Shown here in pieces: positions 10,240 to 22,304 of a DNA stretch of 64,000 nucleotides. The first letter of the stretch is position 1, and every line of letters begins with the position of its first letter. The stretch is from Euglena gracilis (taxonomy: Eukaryota; Euglenida; Euglenophyceae; Euglenales). Position numbers and translations under genes: made by a program. The stretch spans positions 63,694,046 through 63,758,045 of the forward strand of contig CP154954.1 in the NCBI GenBank assembly GCA_039621445.1, written 5' to 3'. The notes beneath the pieces are model-generated. The model saw only the letters and a list, made by a program, of their open reading frames with translations, was not told where the DNA came from and made no database searches.

Positions 10240-13050
10240 GCTTGAGGCTCAACATGAAATTTTGGCAAGATGGCCAAAAAAAATGGCCGTAACTCAGGAC
10301 AGGCGGGCTGTAACTCAGGACTGTTAGATAGGGCATTTTAAGGGCTTCAAATTAAGGTCTTTGGACATTTCCTCTGATTCCCCACCATTTTTGAGAAATT
10401 TCAGAAAAATTGATTTTTGACCCCCCAAAAAACGGCCGAAATTTTCGGCGACCGAAGACTGGAGGTAGGAGGGGGGTCCCCCCTCCTCCTCCTCCTCCAA
10501 AAAATTCCGGGTTCAGCGCTGGGTTGGCCACTTCTGGCAATTCCTGGCCCCACATCCAGGGGGGGGGGTCCAGCTCCTAAAAATCAGTCATCGTGAAAAA
10601 AGACATGTCATTCACCCTGGGGGGGCGGAGGTTGAAATGCATCTTCCCATTTTTTTTGTCTCTCCCCATTTTCAGCATCTCTCCATTTTGTGAAACAGTG
10701 AAAGCAAAATTTTTCACTCATTTGTGGCGGGTGTTGACAGTAGATCCCCTATGAACCTATATCATTCTGTCCAGGCAGAGTGCCCCCCCCCCCAGATGGT
10801 TCTCTGGGGTTTACAAACACCAAACAAGCAGCCTAGAGCTGGTATTGTTTCTGCAGTGCCTGCATTGAGCCCAGGCTTTTGCAGGCTGCAGGAGAAGCCG
10901 TCCAACAAATTCTGTTCACACCTGTCTTTCCAATGATATTTGTTCGCCCATCCAAATGGGGACGTTTTGGGCTGAAAGACAGTACATTTTCCAAATTTAT
11001 TGTTTTGAAAATGATGCACAGGCTGCTGTATCGTGAAGGCCTGATCCAGATTCCACGGGCTCATTCTGACCAGCCAGGCACCCCCACACAAACACGAGCT
11101 TTTGTTTCTTTGCTTTTCATGATTTTTTTTGGTTGATTGGAGGACCAGGCATCGGCGTATGGCTCAAAATCTTTTGTGCAGCACCCCCTGCCGGGGGGGG
11201 GGGGGCGAAGTTGTTCACTGGGTTTCAAGAAGTGACTGACTGAATGGTTCTTTGAAATTGGCAAGTGAGCAAGCTTCTCGTTCACCTGAAAACCCACCCT
11301 GAGGGGGATAGGTGGGTCCGGGGCTGGTCACGCGCATGCCGCTGTGCACCACACGTTGGGCCGCGGGCGGGCGGGGGGGGGGGGGGCGCTTTCATCGGGC
11401 CACCGGACCGGAGGGCGGCTGCCACTGGTGGTTCCCTCAGAAAATCCCACTGTTTGGCCGGAATTATTCACCAACAAGGTTTGTGGATTTCAACACAACG
11501 GGACAAGTGTTCTACAAAGTCGGGGAAATTGGCAGGATTTTTCTGTTGGCAAAAGAGAGAATTCAGCAGAACAAGAGGGAAAGTCACTCAGTGACAGGGG
11601 GGGGGGTCATTTCACATTTGTTTTTTTTACCCCTCACCAGGGGGGCACCACCCAGGTCAGTGGAACATGCGGGGGGGGGGGAGGACTCTCCCTGGGGATT
11701 CTCTGGTGAAAATACCCATAAAAAGCATTAATGCCCATTCTAACACCCTTAAAAGCAATGCAATTTGTTTTACATTTGTTTGTGTTTTATTTGCTTCGTT
11801 TTATATATTGTTTTACATTTGTATATAACGCGTTTTAAGCATGTCATGTTTGACCTTTTCTATTTTTAAGATGCAGGGGATTTGAAGCATGATTCAAGGC
11901 AAAACCCCATATCCCCCATTTTCTTCTTTGGCTTTTATTTTCTTTTGGCTTGGGTCCTTTCCCAGACCCCATGGTCAGGTATTACAGGGGGTGTTGCAGT
12001 TTCCGCAAATTTTTACGCAATTTTTCCAACGGCCTCTGATATCAATCCCCCCGCCTTAGGGAACGCAAATGTTTGTTCTCCGATTCTGACAAATTCTGCT
12101 TTCCCCAGGGGGTCGGTAAGCAATGGTATGCTCGTTCCGCGTGCTTTCCGTTCAGTTTGTTTTTCTCCGGTGCGCATTGGCTTGGGGCCGTTGCCCCCCC
12201 CCCCCCTGCGGCTCAGGTCAAAGGGAATGGGGATGTGACTCTGTGCGCTGCAGCATTTTCCGTTTTCCTCCTTTTTTTACACATCAATTTTTGTGGGGCT
12301 GTACCATTTGCTCCGTCTTTAAAAAAGAGCCTTCTGCAGCGCATTAAATGCAACCTGGAAATGCCGAGGCTCGCTTTTTTGTCTTTTCCAATGATCAGGG
12401 AAGTTCAAGTGCAAGCACATTGAACAGGAAGCATCCCTCACTTGGTTGGGCTGGCAAAAAGATAATTGTGGTCTCAACAGCTCCTGGCACAAAGGCATCT
12501 CCTGATCAATAATTTGAGGACCGTGAAATCCCCCACCGTGCAAGCCTAAATCCTCCCATGATGTTAGGGCAGAGGTGGGCTTTTGTGCAAGAGTTTGCAG
12601 TTCACAACACAGCAATTTTTATCCAGCCCCCCCTCCCGACGTTTTCCCCCTGTTTTAGGGGTGCTTAAATGATGACTGAGATCTCTCACTGTCTCATTGG
12701 TGAATTCGCGAGAAATGACATTTTGGGGAGTGTTGGACAGGGACTGAAGAAAATGAACGGCCTTTTCCAGCCAGGCCAAATTATCCGCTTTGTGTGTTTT
12801 GTTTTTTCTTTGCCCTCTGTGTGTTCTTTCCCTATATTTTTTTGCTTGTTTGCACTCATCTCTGCATTTTCTGTCATGTCTCTTGCCCATGTCTGAGACA
12901 TGGCTCTTGGCCTCCTCCTTACATCCAAGTTTGGCCCGCTAAAGTTGGTGGAACGGTAGAAAGGGAGTGGATCTGCTCAAAGCCCCCAGCTCACTTGAGC
13001 TTTCTTCTTTCCACAAAATGAAGCATGGGGGAAACGACCCCCCCCCTACT
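10240..13050. other. no gene seen; poly-G/C tracts
   Basis: Contains C or G tracts at about 10,560, 10,790, 11,190, 11,370, 11,600, 11,670 and 12,195. Two short GC-rich patches (11,310-11,440 and 12,060-12,240) have open frames but no identifiable domain. Remaining frames are unremarkable. Confidence 0.5.
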
Positions 13051-13054
13051 GCCT

Positions 13055-13735
<681 letters not shown>

Positions 13736-13769
13736 TGTTCTTGGCCAGCATCCGTCTCTCCCCCCACAG

Positions 13770-13964
13770 CGTGCCGGCCCAATGGAGTGGAGCCGAGAGG
13801 CGTGTGGCAGCACGCGGCCCCTCTCCCCCTCCCCCGCCAACCCCCACCTCCCGAAGCGCAAGCGGTCGGAGGCGTTCCAGCCCGGGGTGGAGCAGCAGCT
13901 GTTCCTCGCCAAGCCCCTCGCCGCCCTCGGCGGTGGGCCACAGTCCCAGCCGCACAATCATTGG
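13770..13964 (+). CDS. candidate 65-codon internal exon, basic region
   Basis: A GC-rich block with GC-biased third positions is bounded by a pyrimidine tract plus AG (CTCTCCCCCCACAG) on the left and TGG followed by GTCAGT on the right. In the frame that keeps both borders in phase 0 there is no stop. The product has a Ser/Pro-rich stretch, a nuclear-localisation-like PKRKRSE, and a Gln/Leu-rich end (EQQLFLAKPLAAL). The jump in base composition relative to the CA repeat before it and the poly-C sequence after it supports an exon. I do not recognise the protein. Two other frames are also open. Confidence 0.35.
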
Positions 13965-14034
13965 GTCAGTGCCCCCCCCCAAAAACACTCATCGGCGCCT
14001 TGGTGTATTCTACCCCCCCCCAATCTGAGTTGTG

Positions 14035-14740
14035 ACTGGTTGGGATGTCAATTTTTTTTCCAAATTTTGGGTTGAGGCCTCAAATTTTCCTTCCCTACAA
14101 TTACCAACAAGTTCCAGCAATACCCACAGTTTTCAGTGAAAATTTACCGCCATTTCTTCTCGATGTGTCCCTAGTTTGCAAGGAGAGGGAAAATTAGCCC
14201 CAGGGCGTGGCGGAAGTCAAAGTGACCCCATCCCCTGGATATCCCAGGGCGTTGCTCAAGCCAAAGGACAACCCATCCAGCCAGCCAGCAGCCTTTTTCC
14301 CGCCCCAGAACCCCCCATCAACGAAATTAATTATTTTGCCGAAGAGCAGCTGGACGGAGCAAAATTTTCCATTTTCAGGGTCAGGCTTCTTTTTTTTTTT
14401 TAGGAAAGTCCCGGGGGAGCTGCAGTGGGCAGGCAGGGGGAGGGCATTTTCTATCCCTGGGGGGGGGGTCGGGTTTGGGGGTCCCCATTACAGGGGGAGG
14501 GGGCGTCAGGCAGCAGCCTCTTTTCAGCCCAAATCTTCCTGGGGGTCATTTAAAAACGCCCTGAACTCAGCATTTTTTTGTGCAGGTGAGAATTTTGTGA
14601 ACATTTTTTTTCACCCCCCAGTGGTATTTGGTCTTTTTCAGCAGATTTTTGTAAACTCTGAGTTTTCATTGTGTGTGTTGTTTGGAGCTCCAACATATTT
14701 TGCTCCGTTTTTCCCCTCTCCCCGGGGGGGGGGTTACAGT
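14035..14740. other. no gene seen; CCAGCCAGCAGCC module and G tracts
   Basis: Carries one CCAGCCAGCCAGCAGCC module at about 14,277, a T tract at 14,390 and G tracts at 14,460 and 14,725. No protein-like frame. Confidence 0.5.
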
Positions 14741-15021
14741 TGGAGGAGTTTCGAGCTCGAACGTTCGAGCTCGAACCTCCTCGAACGTTTTTAAGCCCCC
14801 CCCCCCCTTCAAAGGGGGGGCTTAAAAACGTTCGAGGTCCCTCCTCGAACGTCCTCGAACGACGTTCGAGGAGGGTCTCGAACCTCCTCGAACGTCCTCG
14901 AACAACGTTCGAGGAGGGTCTCGAACCTCCTCGAACGTCCTCGAACGATGTTCGAGGAGGGTCTCGAACCTCCTCGAACGTCCTCGAACGACATTCGAGG
15001 AGGTTCGAGACCCTCCTCCTG
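14740..15021. repeat. 43-bp palindromic satellite, array 1
   Basis: The GGGTCTCGAACCTCCTCG phase recurs at 14,873, 14,916 and 14,959, a 43-bp period. Each monomer contains CCTCCTCGAACG and CGTTCGAGGAGG and can fold on itself. The array is open in all frames, giving Arg/Ser/Glu-rich shadow proteins (RSRRFETLLE-type) on both strands. Confidence 0.95.
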
Positions 15022-15314
15022 CGTACATGCATACAACTTTCAACGATTTTTTTTCAGAAACGACCACCCAAGCAGGCGAGACCTATTCCCTCTCGATATG
15101 TGATTGGGTTGGTAATTTGAACTTTTCAAATCCCCCCCCCGTCGCCCCCTACTCGGGCAATTTTTCCTTACGCAGGAATGCACTCATTCAAAAGTATTTC
15201 TGTTCAAAAATATTCCCATGCCAAGAGAATTTCTGAGGTTATTAGAAGGAATAGGGTTAGGGTCAAGATTTCATCCCCAATGGTTGCAACCATCCCGCTC
15301 CTCGTTGCTATATT

Positions 15315-15476
15315 TTCCTCTACAGGGTACACAGCGAACCCAAAGAGTCGCCCAACTAGGGTTAAAAACATGGGGGGACCCGAGCGAGGCGCCGAAGGCG
15401 CCGAGCGAGGGTCCCCCATGTGTATTAACCCTAGTTGGGCGACTCTTTGGGGTAGCTGGTACCCTGTAGGGGGAAA
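15315..15476. repeat. long perfect-type palindrome, copy 1
   Basis: Arms of about 79 bp run from CTACAGGGTAC to the centre GGCGCC-GAA-GGCGCC and back. They include AGAGTCGCCCAACTAGGG paired with its complement and a TAGGGTTAA/TTAACCCTA pair. The 3-base spacer allows a cruciform in DNA or a hairpin in RNA. Arms differ only at scattered positions. Confidence 0.9.
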
Positions 15477-15999
15477 TTTTCCACGCATTGTAAAAGAAAC
15501 ATATTTTTTCTTACGCAGGAATGCACTGATTCTTCAACTTTTTTTTCCAAAAATATTTCCATCCTGAGAGAATTTCTGAGGTTATTAGAAGGAATAGGGT
15601 TAGGGTTAAGATTTCATCGCGAATGGTTGCCAACCATCCCGCTCTTCGTCAGTGGCAGAATTTAAAAGGAACATATTGTTGAGCTGTTTTGTAAGTTGCA
15701 AGTCCATGGTTCGTTGTTCTTGATTCTGCTTGTTCTTTTTTGTCTTTCAGTGGCACGATCCGGAAGAAAGCAATGACAGGGGAAGAGAGAGAGGATTTTG
15801 TTTCATCTGTTTTTGCTTTCAGTGGCAGAATTTAAAAGGAACATATTTTTCCTTACGCAGGAATGCACTCACTCAAAAGTATTTCTGTTCAAAAATATTC
15901 CCATACCAAGAGAATTTCTGAGGTTATTAGAAGGAATAGGGTTAGGGTCAAGATTTCATCCCCAATGGTTGCAACCATCCTGCTCATCGTTGCTATATT

Positions 16000-16161
16000 T
16001 CCCTCTACAGGGTACACAGCGAACCCAAAGAGTCGCCCAACTAGGGTTAAAAACATGGGGGGACCCGAGCGAGGCGCCGAAGGCGCCGAGCGAGGGTCCC
16101 CCCATGTGTATTAACCCTAGTTGGACGACTCTTTGGGGTAGCTGGTACCCTGTAGGGGGAA
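16000..16161. repeat. long perfect-type palindrome, copy 2
   Basis: The same fold-back displaced by 685 bp, with the GAA centre at 16,079. It differs from copy 1 by a few substitutions, for example a single change in the right-arm TTGGGCGAC block. Confidence 0.9.
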
Positions 16162-16373
16162 ATTTTCCACGCATTGTAAAAGAAACATATTTTTTCTTAC
16201 GCAGGAATGCACTGATTCTTCAACTTTTTTTTTTCAAAATATTCCCATACCGGGAGAATTTGTGAGGTTATTAGAAGGAATACGGTTAGGGTCAGGTTTA
16301 GGGTCAGAAAAATATTTTTTACTTACGCAGGACTGCACTCATTCAAAAGTACTTTCATTCAGAAATATTCCCA

Positions 16374-16722
16374 ACGTCCTCGAACGACCTCGAACGATAT
16401 TCGAGGAGGGACCTCGAACGTCCTCGAACGACCTCGAACGATGTTCAAGGAGGGACCTCGAACCTCCTCGAACGTCCTCGAACGACGTTTGAGGAGGGTC
16501 TCGAACCTCCTCGAACGTCCTCGAACAATGTTCGAGGAGGGTCTCGAACCTCCTCGAACGACCTCGAACGATGTTCGAGGAGGGTCTCGAACCTCCTCGA
16601 ACGTCCTCGAACGACGTTTGAGGAGGGTCTCGAACCTCCTCGAACGTCCTCGAACGATGTTCGAGGAGGGTCTCGAACCTCCTCGAATGTCGTTCGAGGA
16701 GGTTCGAGGAGGTTCGAGACCC
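16374..16722. repeat. 43-bp palindromic satellite, array 2
   Basis: The GGGTCTCGAAC phase recurs at 16,496, 16,539, 16,582, 16,625 and 16,668, always 43 bp apart. The left end begins with shorter CTCGAACGAC variants. Same family and orientation as array 1. Confidence 0.95.
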
Positions 16723-16729
16723 TCCTCCT

Positions 16730-18110
16730 ACGGTCCATCCCACTACCGTAACCCTCCCCCCTCTCCCCAATTATTTTCTTAACCAATTACTCACCTTCCC
16801 CCCAAAGAAGCAAAGTGATCTCGGGGTGTTTTTCTGTAAGAGAATAATGGATATGACCCCCCCAGCCACTCGAAGTGTGGCCGCAGGAATAGATGGGAAG
16901 CCCTTCGTTTTGAGGCAGGTAGGGGGGTCCCCTGGGGGGGTAAGGTCAGATGTTGGGAGGCCAACCCTTCAGTAGCGATAAATTTTCTTCTGGTGCTGCG
17001 TGCCGGAAATGAACAAAAAAATGTCTTGTTTCCTCACTCTTGAGCGCATTGCCCATTTTTTTGGATTTTTGTTGCATAATTTTCATTTTTTGGCATGGTC
17101 CAAAATCTTGAAAATTTGCGGGTTTTTTTGCATAATTGCACTTTTTGCATATATGAAAGTTTTTGATTAAAATTTGGTCCTGGAAAATTTTTCGAATTTC
17201 GAGCTATAAATAAGCTGCAAAATCTTGGCAAAAAAGGCCAACTCCGGGAAAAAAATGATTTCTGGCATCGCTGGAATATTGTTTATCCACCGTCAATTGA
17301 AAATGGACGCCTTAAAACTTTTTAAAAATTCTCAAAATGCCTTAAAAAGACTTAAAAAAAACCCCTTAAAAATCCCTTAAGAAACGCCTTAAAAAACCTT
17401 AAAGAATTTTGAGATTTTTCACCTTAAAAAATAATGCCTGCCCCCATCTCTAAATTGAAAGGAGCCGGGAAAAATTCCGTTTTATGGACGAAAAAGGGCC
17501 GGGGATACCAGGCCCAAGATGGTCAAAACACACTGGTTTTCTTTTGAAAATAAATCTTTTGAAATTTTTGAAAATGTTCTGTGTGGAAAACACTAACACA
17601 GCGAGAAATATGCAACAAGGCACCTCGAAATATGCAATGCAAAAGGCTGCAAAAAAATGCGAAAACTGCAAAAAAAAAAAATGCAGTTGCAGTTGCATGA
17701 AAACTCCTTTAGCTCCCTGGGGCTGTACACTTTTCCACTGGAGAGGACTTTTTGTTCAACTGCCCTAAAAAGGAACACCAAAATAAATGTGGGTGCAAAC
17801 TGCAAAGCCATATGATGGTTCACCAATTGCATCCACTTATATTTCATTGTGCAACTACTGCTAATGTGAATTTGGTCCAAAAAAGTGCAGTATGCGACTT
17901 CCACTTGTCTGGTAGTGGAGCAATTTGCCTGTTTTGCCTGGGTGAATGCCGGGGACAAAACCCGAAAAGGCAAAATATGCAAAAAATGCAAAAATAATGC
18001 TTTTCAAGTTTTAAAAGTTTTTTTCAATTCATTTTTGCCAATTTTTGGGGTTTTTTTTATAACGTTTTTAAGGCCCCTTTTACAAATGATGTCTGGGCAG
18101 GGAGGGGTCC
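16730..18110. other. no gene seen; CCTTAAAA words
   Basis: AT-rich. Positions 17,300-17,440 are a loose array of CCTTAAAAA words. Positions 16,890-16,930 contain the reverse of the GGCTTCCCATCTAT motif found at 7,265 and 18,130. Confidence 0.5.
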
Positions 18111-18128
18111 GACCCCCCCCCCCTCAAG

Positions 18129-18335
18129 GCTTCCCATCTATCTTTGGGTGGCCGCCAACAATGTTGTGTGGCCCCAGTGCCTGGTCTGCCACAAGGACGT
18201 GTCCGCCTACCCCCGGATGTGCGCCACGTGCCACGGCCACGTCTGCGTGGCCTGCGCCCACCACCACGCGCTGCAGCGGGGCGTGGTAGTCTGCGCCTTC
18301 TGTGTCCGGGCCGGCAGGCTGGACAGTGCAGGGGT
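18129..18335 (+). CDS. candidate exon encoding RING/PHD-like Cys-His zinc-binding segment
   Basis: After a poly-C tract and CTCAAG (acceptor-like), a GC-rich frame reads CLVC, then CATCHGHVC, VAC, a His cluster (AHHHAL), then CAFC. The Cys/His series (C-x2-C ... C-x2-C-x4-C-x2-C ... C-x2-C) resembles cross-brace zinc fingers of the RING or PHD type, which act in ubiquitin ligases or chromatin readers. The exact spacing of a classical C3HC4 RING is not met, so the subtype is open. Codons are strongly GC-ending. The frame runs into a poly-C tract at 18,350, and no firm donor was chosen. The motif GGCTTCCCATNTATC at the left border also occurs at 7,265. Confidence 0.45.
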
Positions 18336-18339
18336 TTCC

Positions 18340-18803
18340 TTCAGTGCCACCCCCCCCCCCGCCGCATCTGTGTGTATTTTGGTCCGGGTTTGTTGCTCTG
18401 TTTGTCGAAATGTCGAGGCCTGGACAATTTTTCCTCAGTTTTCTTGTTCCATGGAATGTGAACGGCGGTGAGGTAAAATTATTGGCCTTGTAGTTCAAAA
18501 GTGATTTGTTGCAAAATATCTCATTGGAAAAGCCCTGATTGAGCGTAAGCCAGCGGATTCAAGCCTAGCACAAGGGTTCATACATGCTTTTTTTTCTTCA
18601 CCATTTGTGCATTGGTGTGAGTGGATGTGGGTTGGTATACAAGCCTTAATGTGGAATGTTCGTGAACAGGCCGTATTTTAGTTGGGTGCCGACCCCACCC
18701 CGGGGGGGTAGTGCCTGCCTGAGCAGGCACCCCAAGGCACTCCAAACCCCCCTCCCCCGGGATTGGTATAAAACAGCCTGTTCGTGAATACGTTGTTTAG
18801 GTG

Positions 18804-18837
<34 letters not shown>

Positions 18838-20540
18838 GCGTTTTCTTGTGCTTTTTGATGGCTAACTTTGCAAGTTTTTTGTGTTTTTTTTCTCGCATAT
18901 TTGGTCCTGTTTTTCTGACAGTCCTCGATCTCTGCTGGGAGCTGATTTTGGTTTTTTGATAGTTTGGTTACAGGGACACTTTGGTTACAGGGGCATTTTA
19001 CAGGGACACTTTGGTTCCAGTGATGACGGGCATTTTCAGGTGACGTCGGCCAAGTTGCCAGCGGGGCGAAGCCCATGAGTCCCAGTGGCTGACAAAACTA
19101 AGTGTGGGAGAAGGTGAAGCCCAAGAGAGTTTCCACATTCTGGACCAGATTCCTCCCTGACAGCAAATTTTTATTGTTTTTCTGATTTTTGATTATTGTG
19201 GGACATGCACCCTTGAAAACCTTCAGTCAAAACACAAATAACAAATAAATTCAAAAAAACCGCAAAAAAAAGGAATTTCATTTTTATGTGTCTTCGGGGA
19301 GTCCAGCTGACAACAACGAATTTTTTTTTCAAATAAATAATAAGAATAATGATTTTTATGATTTGGGGAACATGCTGATCCATCCCCCCCAGGAGTGTGG
19401 GGGGGGTTGTCAGATGGAAATTACTCCATTTGTTGACATCTTTGATCTGGTGCAAGTATGTCCCCTCCAACTTTTTTTTTTCATATTCATGGGCAACACG
19501 CACATGAACCAGCACACACACACACACACACACACACTGTTATCTTTCTTTGAGGTTTTGTGCAAACATGACTCCAGTTTTTTTTGTAACTTTTTATCTT
19601 TTTTTTTGACGTGGCTTTTTTTGCTTTCATTTCAGTGTGAACCCTACCTTGGCACAACAGCATCATTTGTTCCTCCATATATATTTGCTTTGGAGGATTT
19701 GCTTTTCATTGGGGGAAAGGTGCATCTCTGTGAGTCAAGTACTCTTGCAAATCCAGCCAGTCACCCAACCCTGGCTTTGAGCCTCTCAAACATCACCCCA
19801 ACCAGGTCAGGCCATGCAGTTGGATGATTTTCCAGGCCAGGATACGATGTGCAATGTGCGATGAAACACATTTGCTGCATGGATTGTGAATTGGAGACTG
19901 CTCTCCTTCCAATTATGTCTGGTTCAACGCATTTTGAAGTGAACAAACAATGTCCGTGGTTGATTCCTGTTTACCAGATGTCTGATCTGAAAGGATGATC
20001 TGGAAAAAAATGACCATAAATTCCCTTTTCCACAGAAGTTGTTTTGTTTTCTTTTTCTTTTGATTTTGATTTTTTACATTTAGTTTCTTTGAATGTTGCA
20101 ATGGGCATTGTGGTGTGTTACGAGGTCAAATTCGGAGGGCCAAAAACGGCTGAAATGCGCGTGCAGGATTGTGTTTTGCCCAAATGCCTCGAAAGTTTGA
20201 GGATCATGTGCAGGCACGTCTGTTGTTGCGTGCCATTTGCGGCATGGAAAAGCAGGTCAAGTCAGTTTCGTCGACGTTTTAGACGACCTGCAATCCTTTG
20301 GGACAGCAGGGACTGGACATCTGTGAACGGGTTGCATCCATGGAACAGGGGTTTCTTTGAGGACCCCAAGGACAGGGATTGATACAAGGAGAGTGCACAG
20401 GCCTGGTTTCTTTTTTTAAGGAGTTCACTCCCCACGGGGGGGGTGCCGAGCTACGGGTGCTGTGCAGGCAGAGGGGTAGGCAATTTCGAACCCCCCCTGG
20501 GGGGGGGGGGGGCTCTGGCACACACCCCCTGGCACCGGCG
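18340..20540. other. no firm gene; (TG)n and intron-like sequence
   Basis: Contains a (TG)n run at 18,806-18,832 and a (CA)n run at 19,511-19,536. A pyrimidine tract plus TTTCAG at about 19,635 precedes an open stretch (CEPYLGTTASF...) to 19,825 that could be an exon, but I see no domain. Positions 18,690-18,740 carry a GTGCCTGC/GCAGGCAC hairpin. Confidence 0.4.
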
Positions 20541-20544
20541 CCCG

Positions 20545-20720
20545 AAAATGGCCATTGTCAAGGGAGAATTAGCTGGGTCGGGTCCAAACCCAACCCCCAG
20601 GGCAGAATGGAGCCAGGGTGGTGTGGGCAGGGTTTGATATGAGGAGGGCGTACATGGTTTAGGTGGGGGGGTGTCCCCCCCACCCCCCCCCCCTCCTGGC
20701 CTGCAGGGGGGGGGTCCGGA
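20545..20720 (+). repeat. dispersed 175-bp element, copy 1
   Basis: Starts CGCCCGAAAATGGCCA and runs through AGCTGGGTCGGGTCCAAACC, CAGGGCAGAA, GGGCAGGGTTTGATAT and a poly-C tract to TCCTGGCCTGCAGGGGG. Almost identical to 22,305-22,485 in the same orientation. Confidence 0.9.
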
Positions 20721-21745
20721 CCCCCCCCCCCACCTGCCAGGGGGTCCGGACCGACCCTGGGGGGTACCCAGGACCCCCCCCCCCAAAAGGGTCAATTTTT
20801 TTCTCCGGCGCTTTGCGCCGAAAATTTTTTGCATTTTGGCAAATTTTTGCCCAAAAAGTGCCCAAAATGGCACTTTTGGGGGTCAAAAATTTTCGGTCAC
20901 CCGGACCGCGCCACTTGTTAGGGGGGGGGGGGTGTCCCCCCCCCCCCCCCCCCCCTCTTGGCCCTCAGGGGGGGTCCGGACCACCCCCCCCCCACCTGTC
21001 CGTATATCAAACCCTGGGTGTGGGGGGGGGTCGCCCCCCACCACCTCCTGCCGTATTTCCTGGAGCAACAATTTTCGACCCCCAAAATTTTTTCCGGCGC
21101 CTTTGGCGCTGGGTGGATATCTGTGAAAACCTCCCGGGTGGGGGGTTGACCCCCCCCACCAGGCCTTCCCGTTCTGCCCTGCCGACCCCTGCCCCTGGGG
21201 TGTGATGCAGATATGATTGTCTTCTGAGCTGCCAAGCCTGGGAGGAGGGGGTCGAGGTGGGGGGGCGGTATGGTGGTGGGGGTGGCCTCGTGAGGGTTGG
21301 TGTTGGCGTTGGCGTTCGGAGGCAGAGGGGGGAAGGAAGTTGGGCCTCAAGGGCCTGTAGGGGTGGGGGCAGGATGGTGGGGATGGTGAAGGGGGTTGGT
21401 TGGGGTTGGTGTGTACCGTAATTACCCATTCACCCCCGTAATAGAAAAGTTGTTTCCGCAACAGATTTCTTCAGAACCAGCACCAGGAGCACCGGTGCAA
21501 CCAGAACCAGCTGGTTGCACTGGGAGGTGTTGGGGGGGGGGGGGCGGGATAACCGTAATCTATTGAAGAGCCCAAACCCAGTCGGTCCTGAATGCTACTG
21601 CCTGAATTTTCCATTCAGGCAGTAGCATCTTATAAATCTCCTCCCGGGCAGGAGTTTCCTGGCGGGGAGCCTTCTCCTTGGGAGGAGGTGGTCCAGCAAG
21701 CCAGCAGCTGCCAGCGGGGCTGGGGAGCACCCTCCCCACCATCCT
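20720..21745. other. poly-C/G mosaic, no gene seen
   Basis: C tracts up to 19 bases (about 20,936-20,955) alternate with GTCCGGACC palindromes and GGCGC-TTTG-GCGCC hairpins at 20,808 and 21,093. The long frames here depend on homopolymers and are not credible genes. Confidence 0.55.
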
Positions 21746-21841
21746 CCCCCCCCTTGTCATTGACATGGCGTGTCGTTGACACACCCCCTGTGTCAACGGC
21801 ACTCTCCTGGAACATTGGCGTGTCAACGACAAGGGGGGGGG
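21746..21841. repeat. fold-back element with poly-C TTGTC ends, copy 1
   Basis: Left arm CCCCCCCCTTGTCATTGACA (21,746-21,765) pairs with 21,821-21,840 at 19 of 20 positions. A second inner pair, TGTCGTTGACACA with TGTGTCAACG, extends the fold. Total 96 bp. Confidence 0.85.
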
Positions 21842-22048
21842 AGGTAGGGTGAATGGGTAAAGCCTCAAACAGCTTTGCCAGGATTGCAGGAGAATTGCAG
21901 CCATCGCTAGCCAATCAGTCGCTCGCCAGTCAATTATTTTCGCTTTCGTCCAAATTGTGCAAGAGCACAGTTCCGCCGATGTGTTTTTGCACGCGCCACC
22001 CCAAATTGCCTTGTGCAAAGACAGTTGACACATTCTTGTCTGTTGGTG

Positions 22049-22139
22049 CCCCCCCCCCCTTGTCCACCGACCACCCCTATATACCAACCAGCCCCCGGTC
22101 GGGGGTTGCAGGAACCCGGTCGTTGGACAAGGGGGGGGG
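22049..22139. repeat. fold-back element with poly-C TTGTC ends, copy 2
   Basis: Left arm (poly-C, TTGTCCACCGACC) pairs with the right arm (GGTCGTTGGACAA, poly-G) at 20 of 21 positions, 91 bp in all. Its core (CACCGACCAC then TATACCAACCA) recurs without the poly-C/G ends at about 22,228-22,268. Ends and size match the element at 21,746. Confidence 0.85.
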
Positions 22140-22304
22140 TAAGTCATTTCTCCCCCTCCACACAAGGAAGGTGCATGTGTTTGGGTGATTATTTCAGTCC
22201 ACCAACCACACCGCCCCCCGCCCACCGACCACACCTGTATACCAACCACCCCTGGTCGGGGGGTTGCGGATAAGGGGGTGCGTACAACCAGCCCCCCCTG
22301 GCGC

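Larger units (their letters stand above)
15161..16370. repeat. higher-order tandem repeat, 685 bp made of two ~342-bp units
   Basis: The block TTTCTTACGCAGGAATGCAC starts at about 15,163, 15,505, 15,848, 16,190 and 16,313 (spacing 342, 343, 342, 123). Units 1 and 3 are nearly identical to each other and carry the long palindrome. Units 2 and 4 share the first 130-160 bp (GAGAATTTCTGAGGTTATTAG then TAGGGTTAGGG) and then diverge. The block sits between the two 43-bp satellite arrays. Confidence 0.9.

Noticed and set aside
14550-16786. Arg/Ser/Glu-rich frames (RSRRFETLLE-type) on both strands
   Set aside because: They are shadows of the 43-bp palindromic satellite, whose length and palindromy keep frames open.
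20451-21461. Long Pro/Gly frames on both strands
   Set aside because: Their continuity depends on poly-C/poly-G tracts; no domain, and all strands are equally open.
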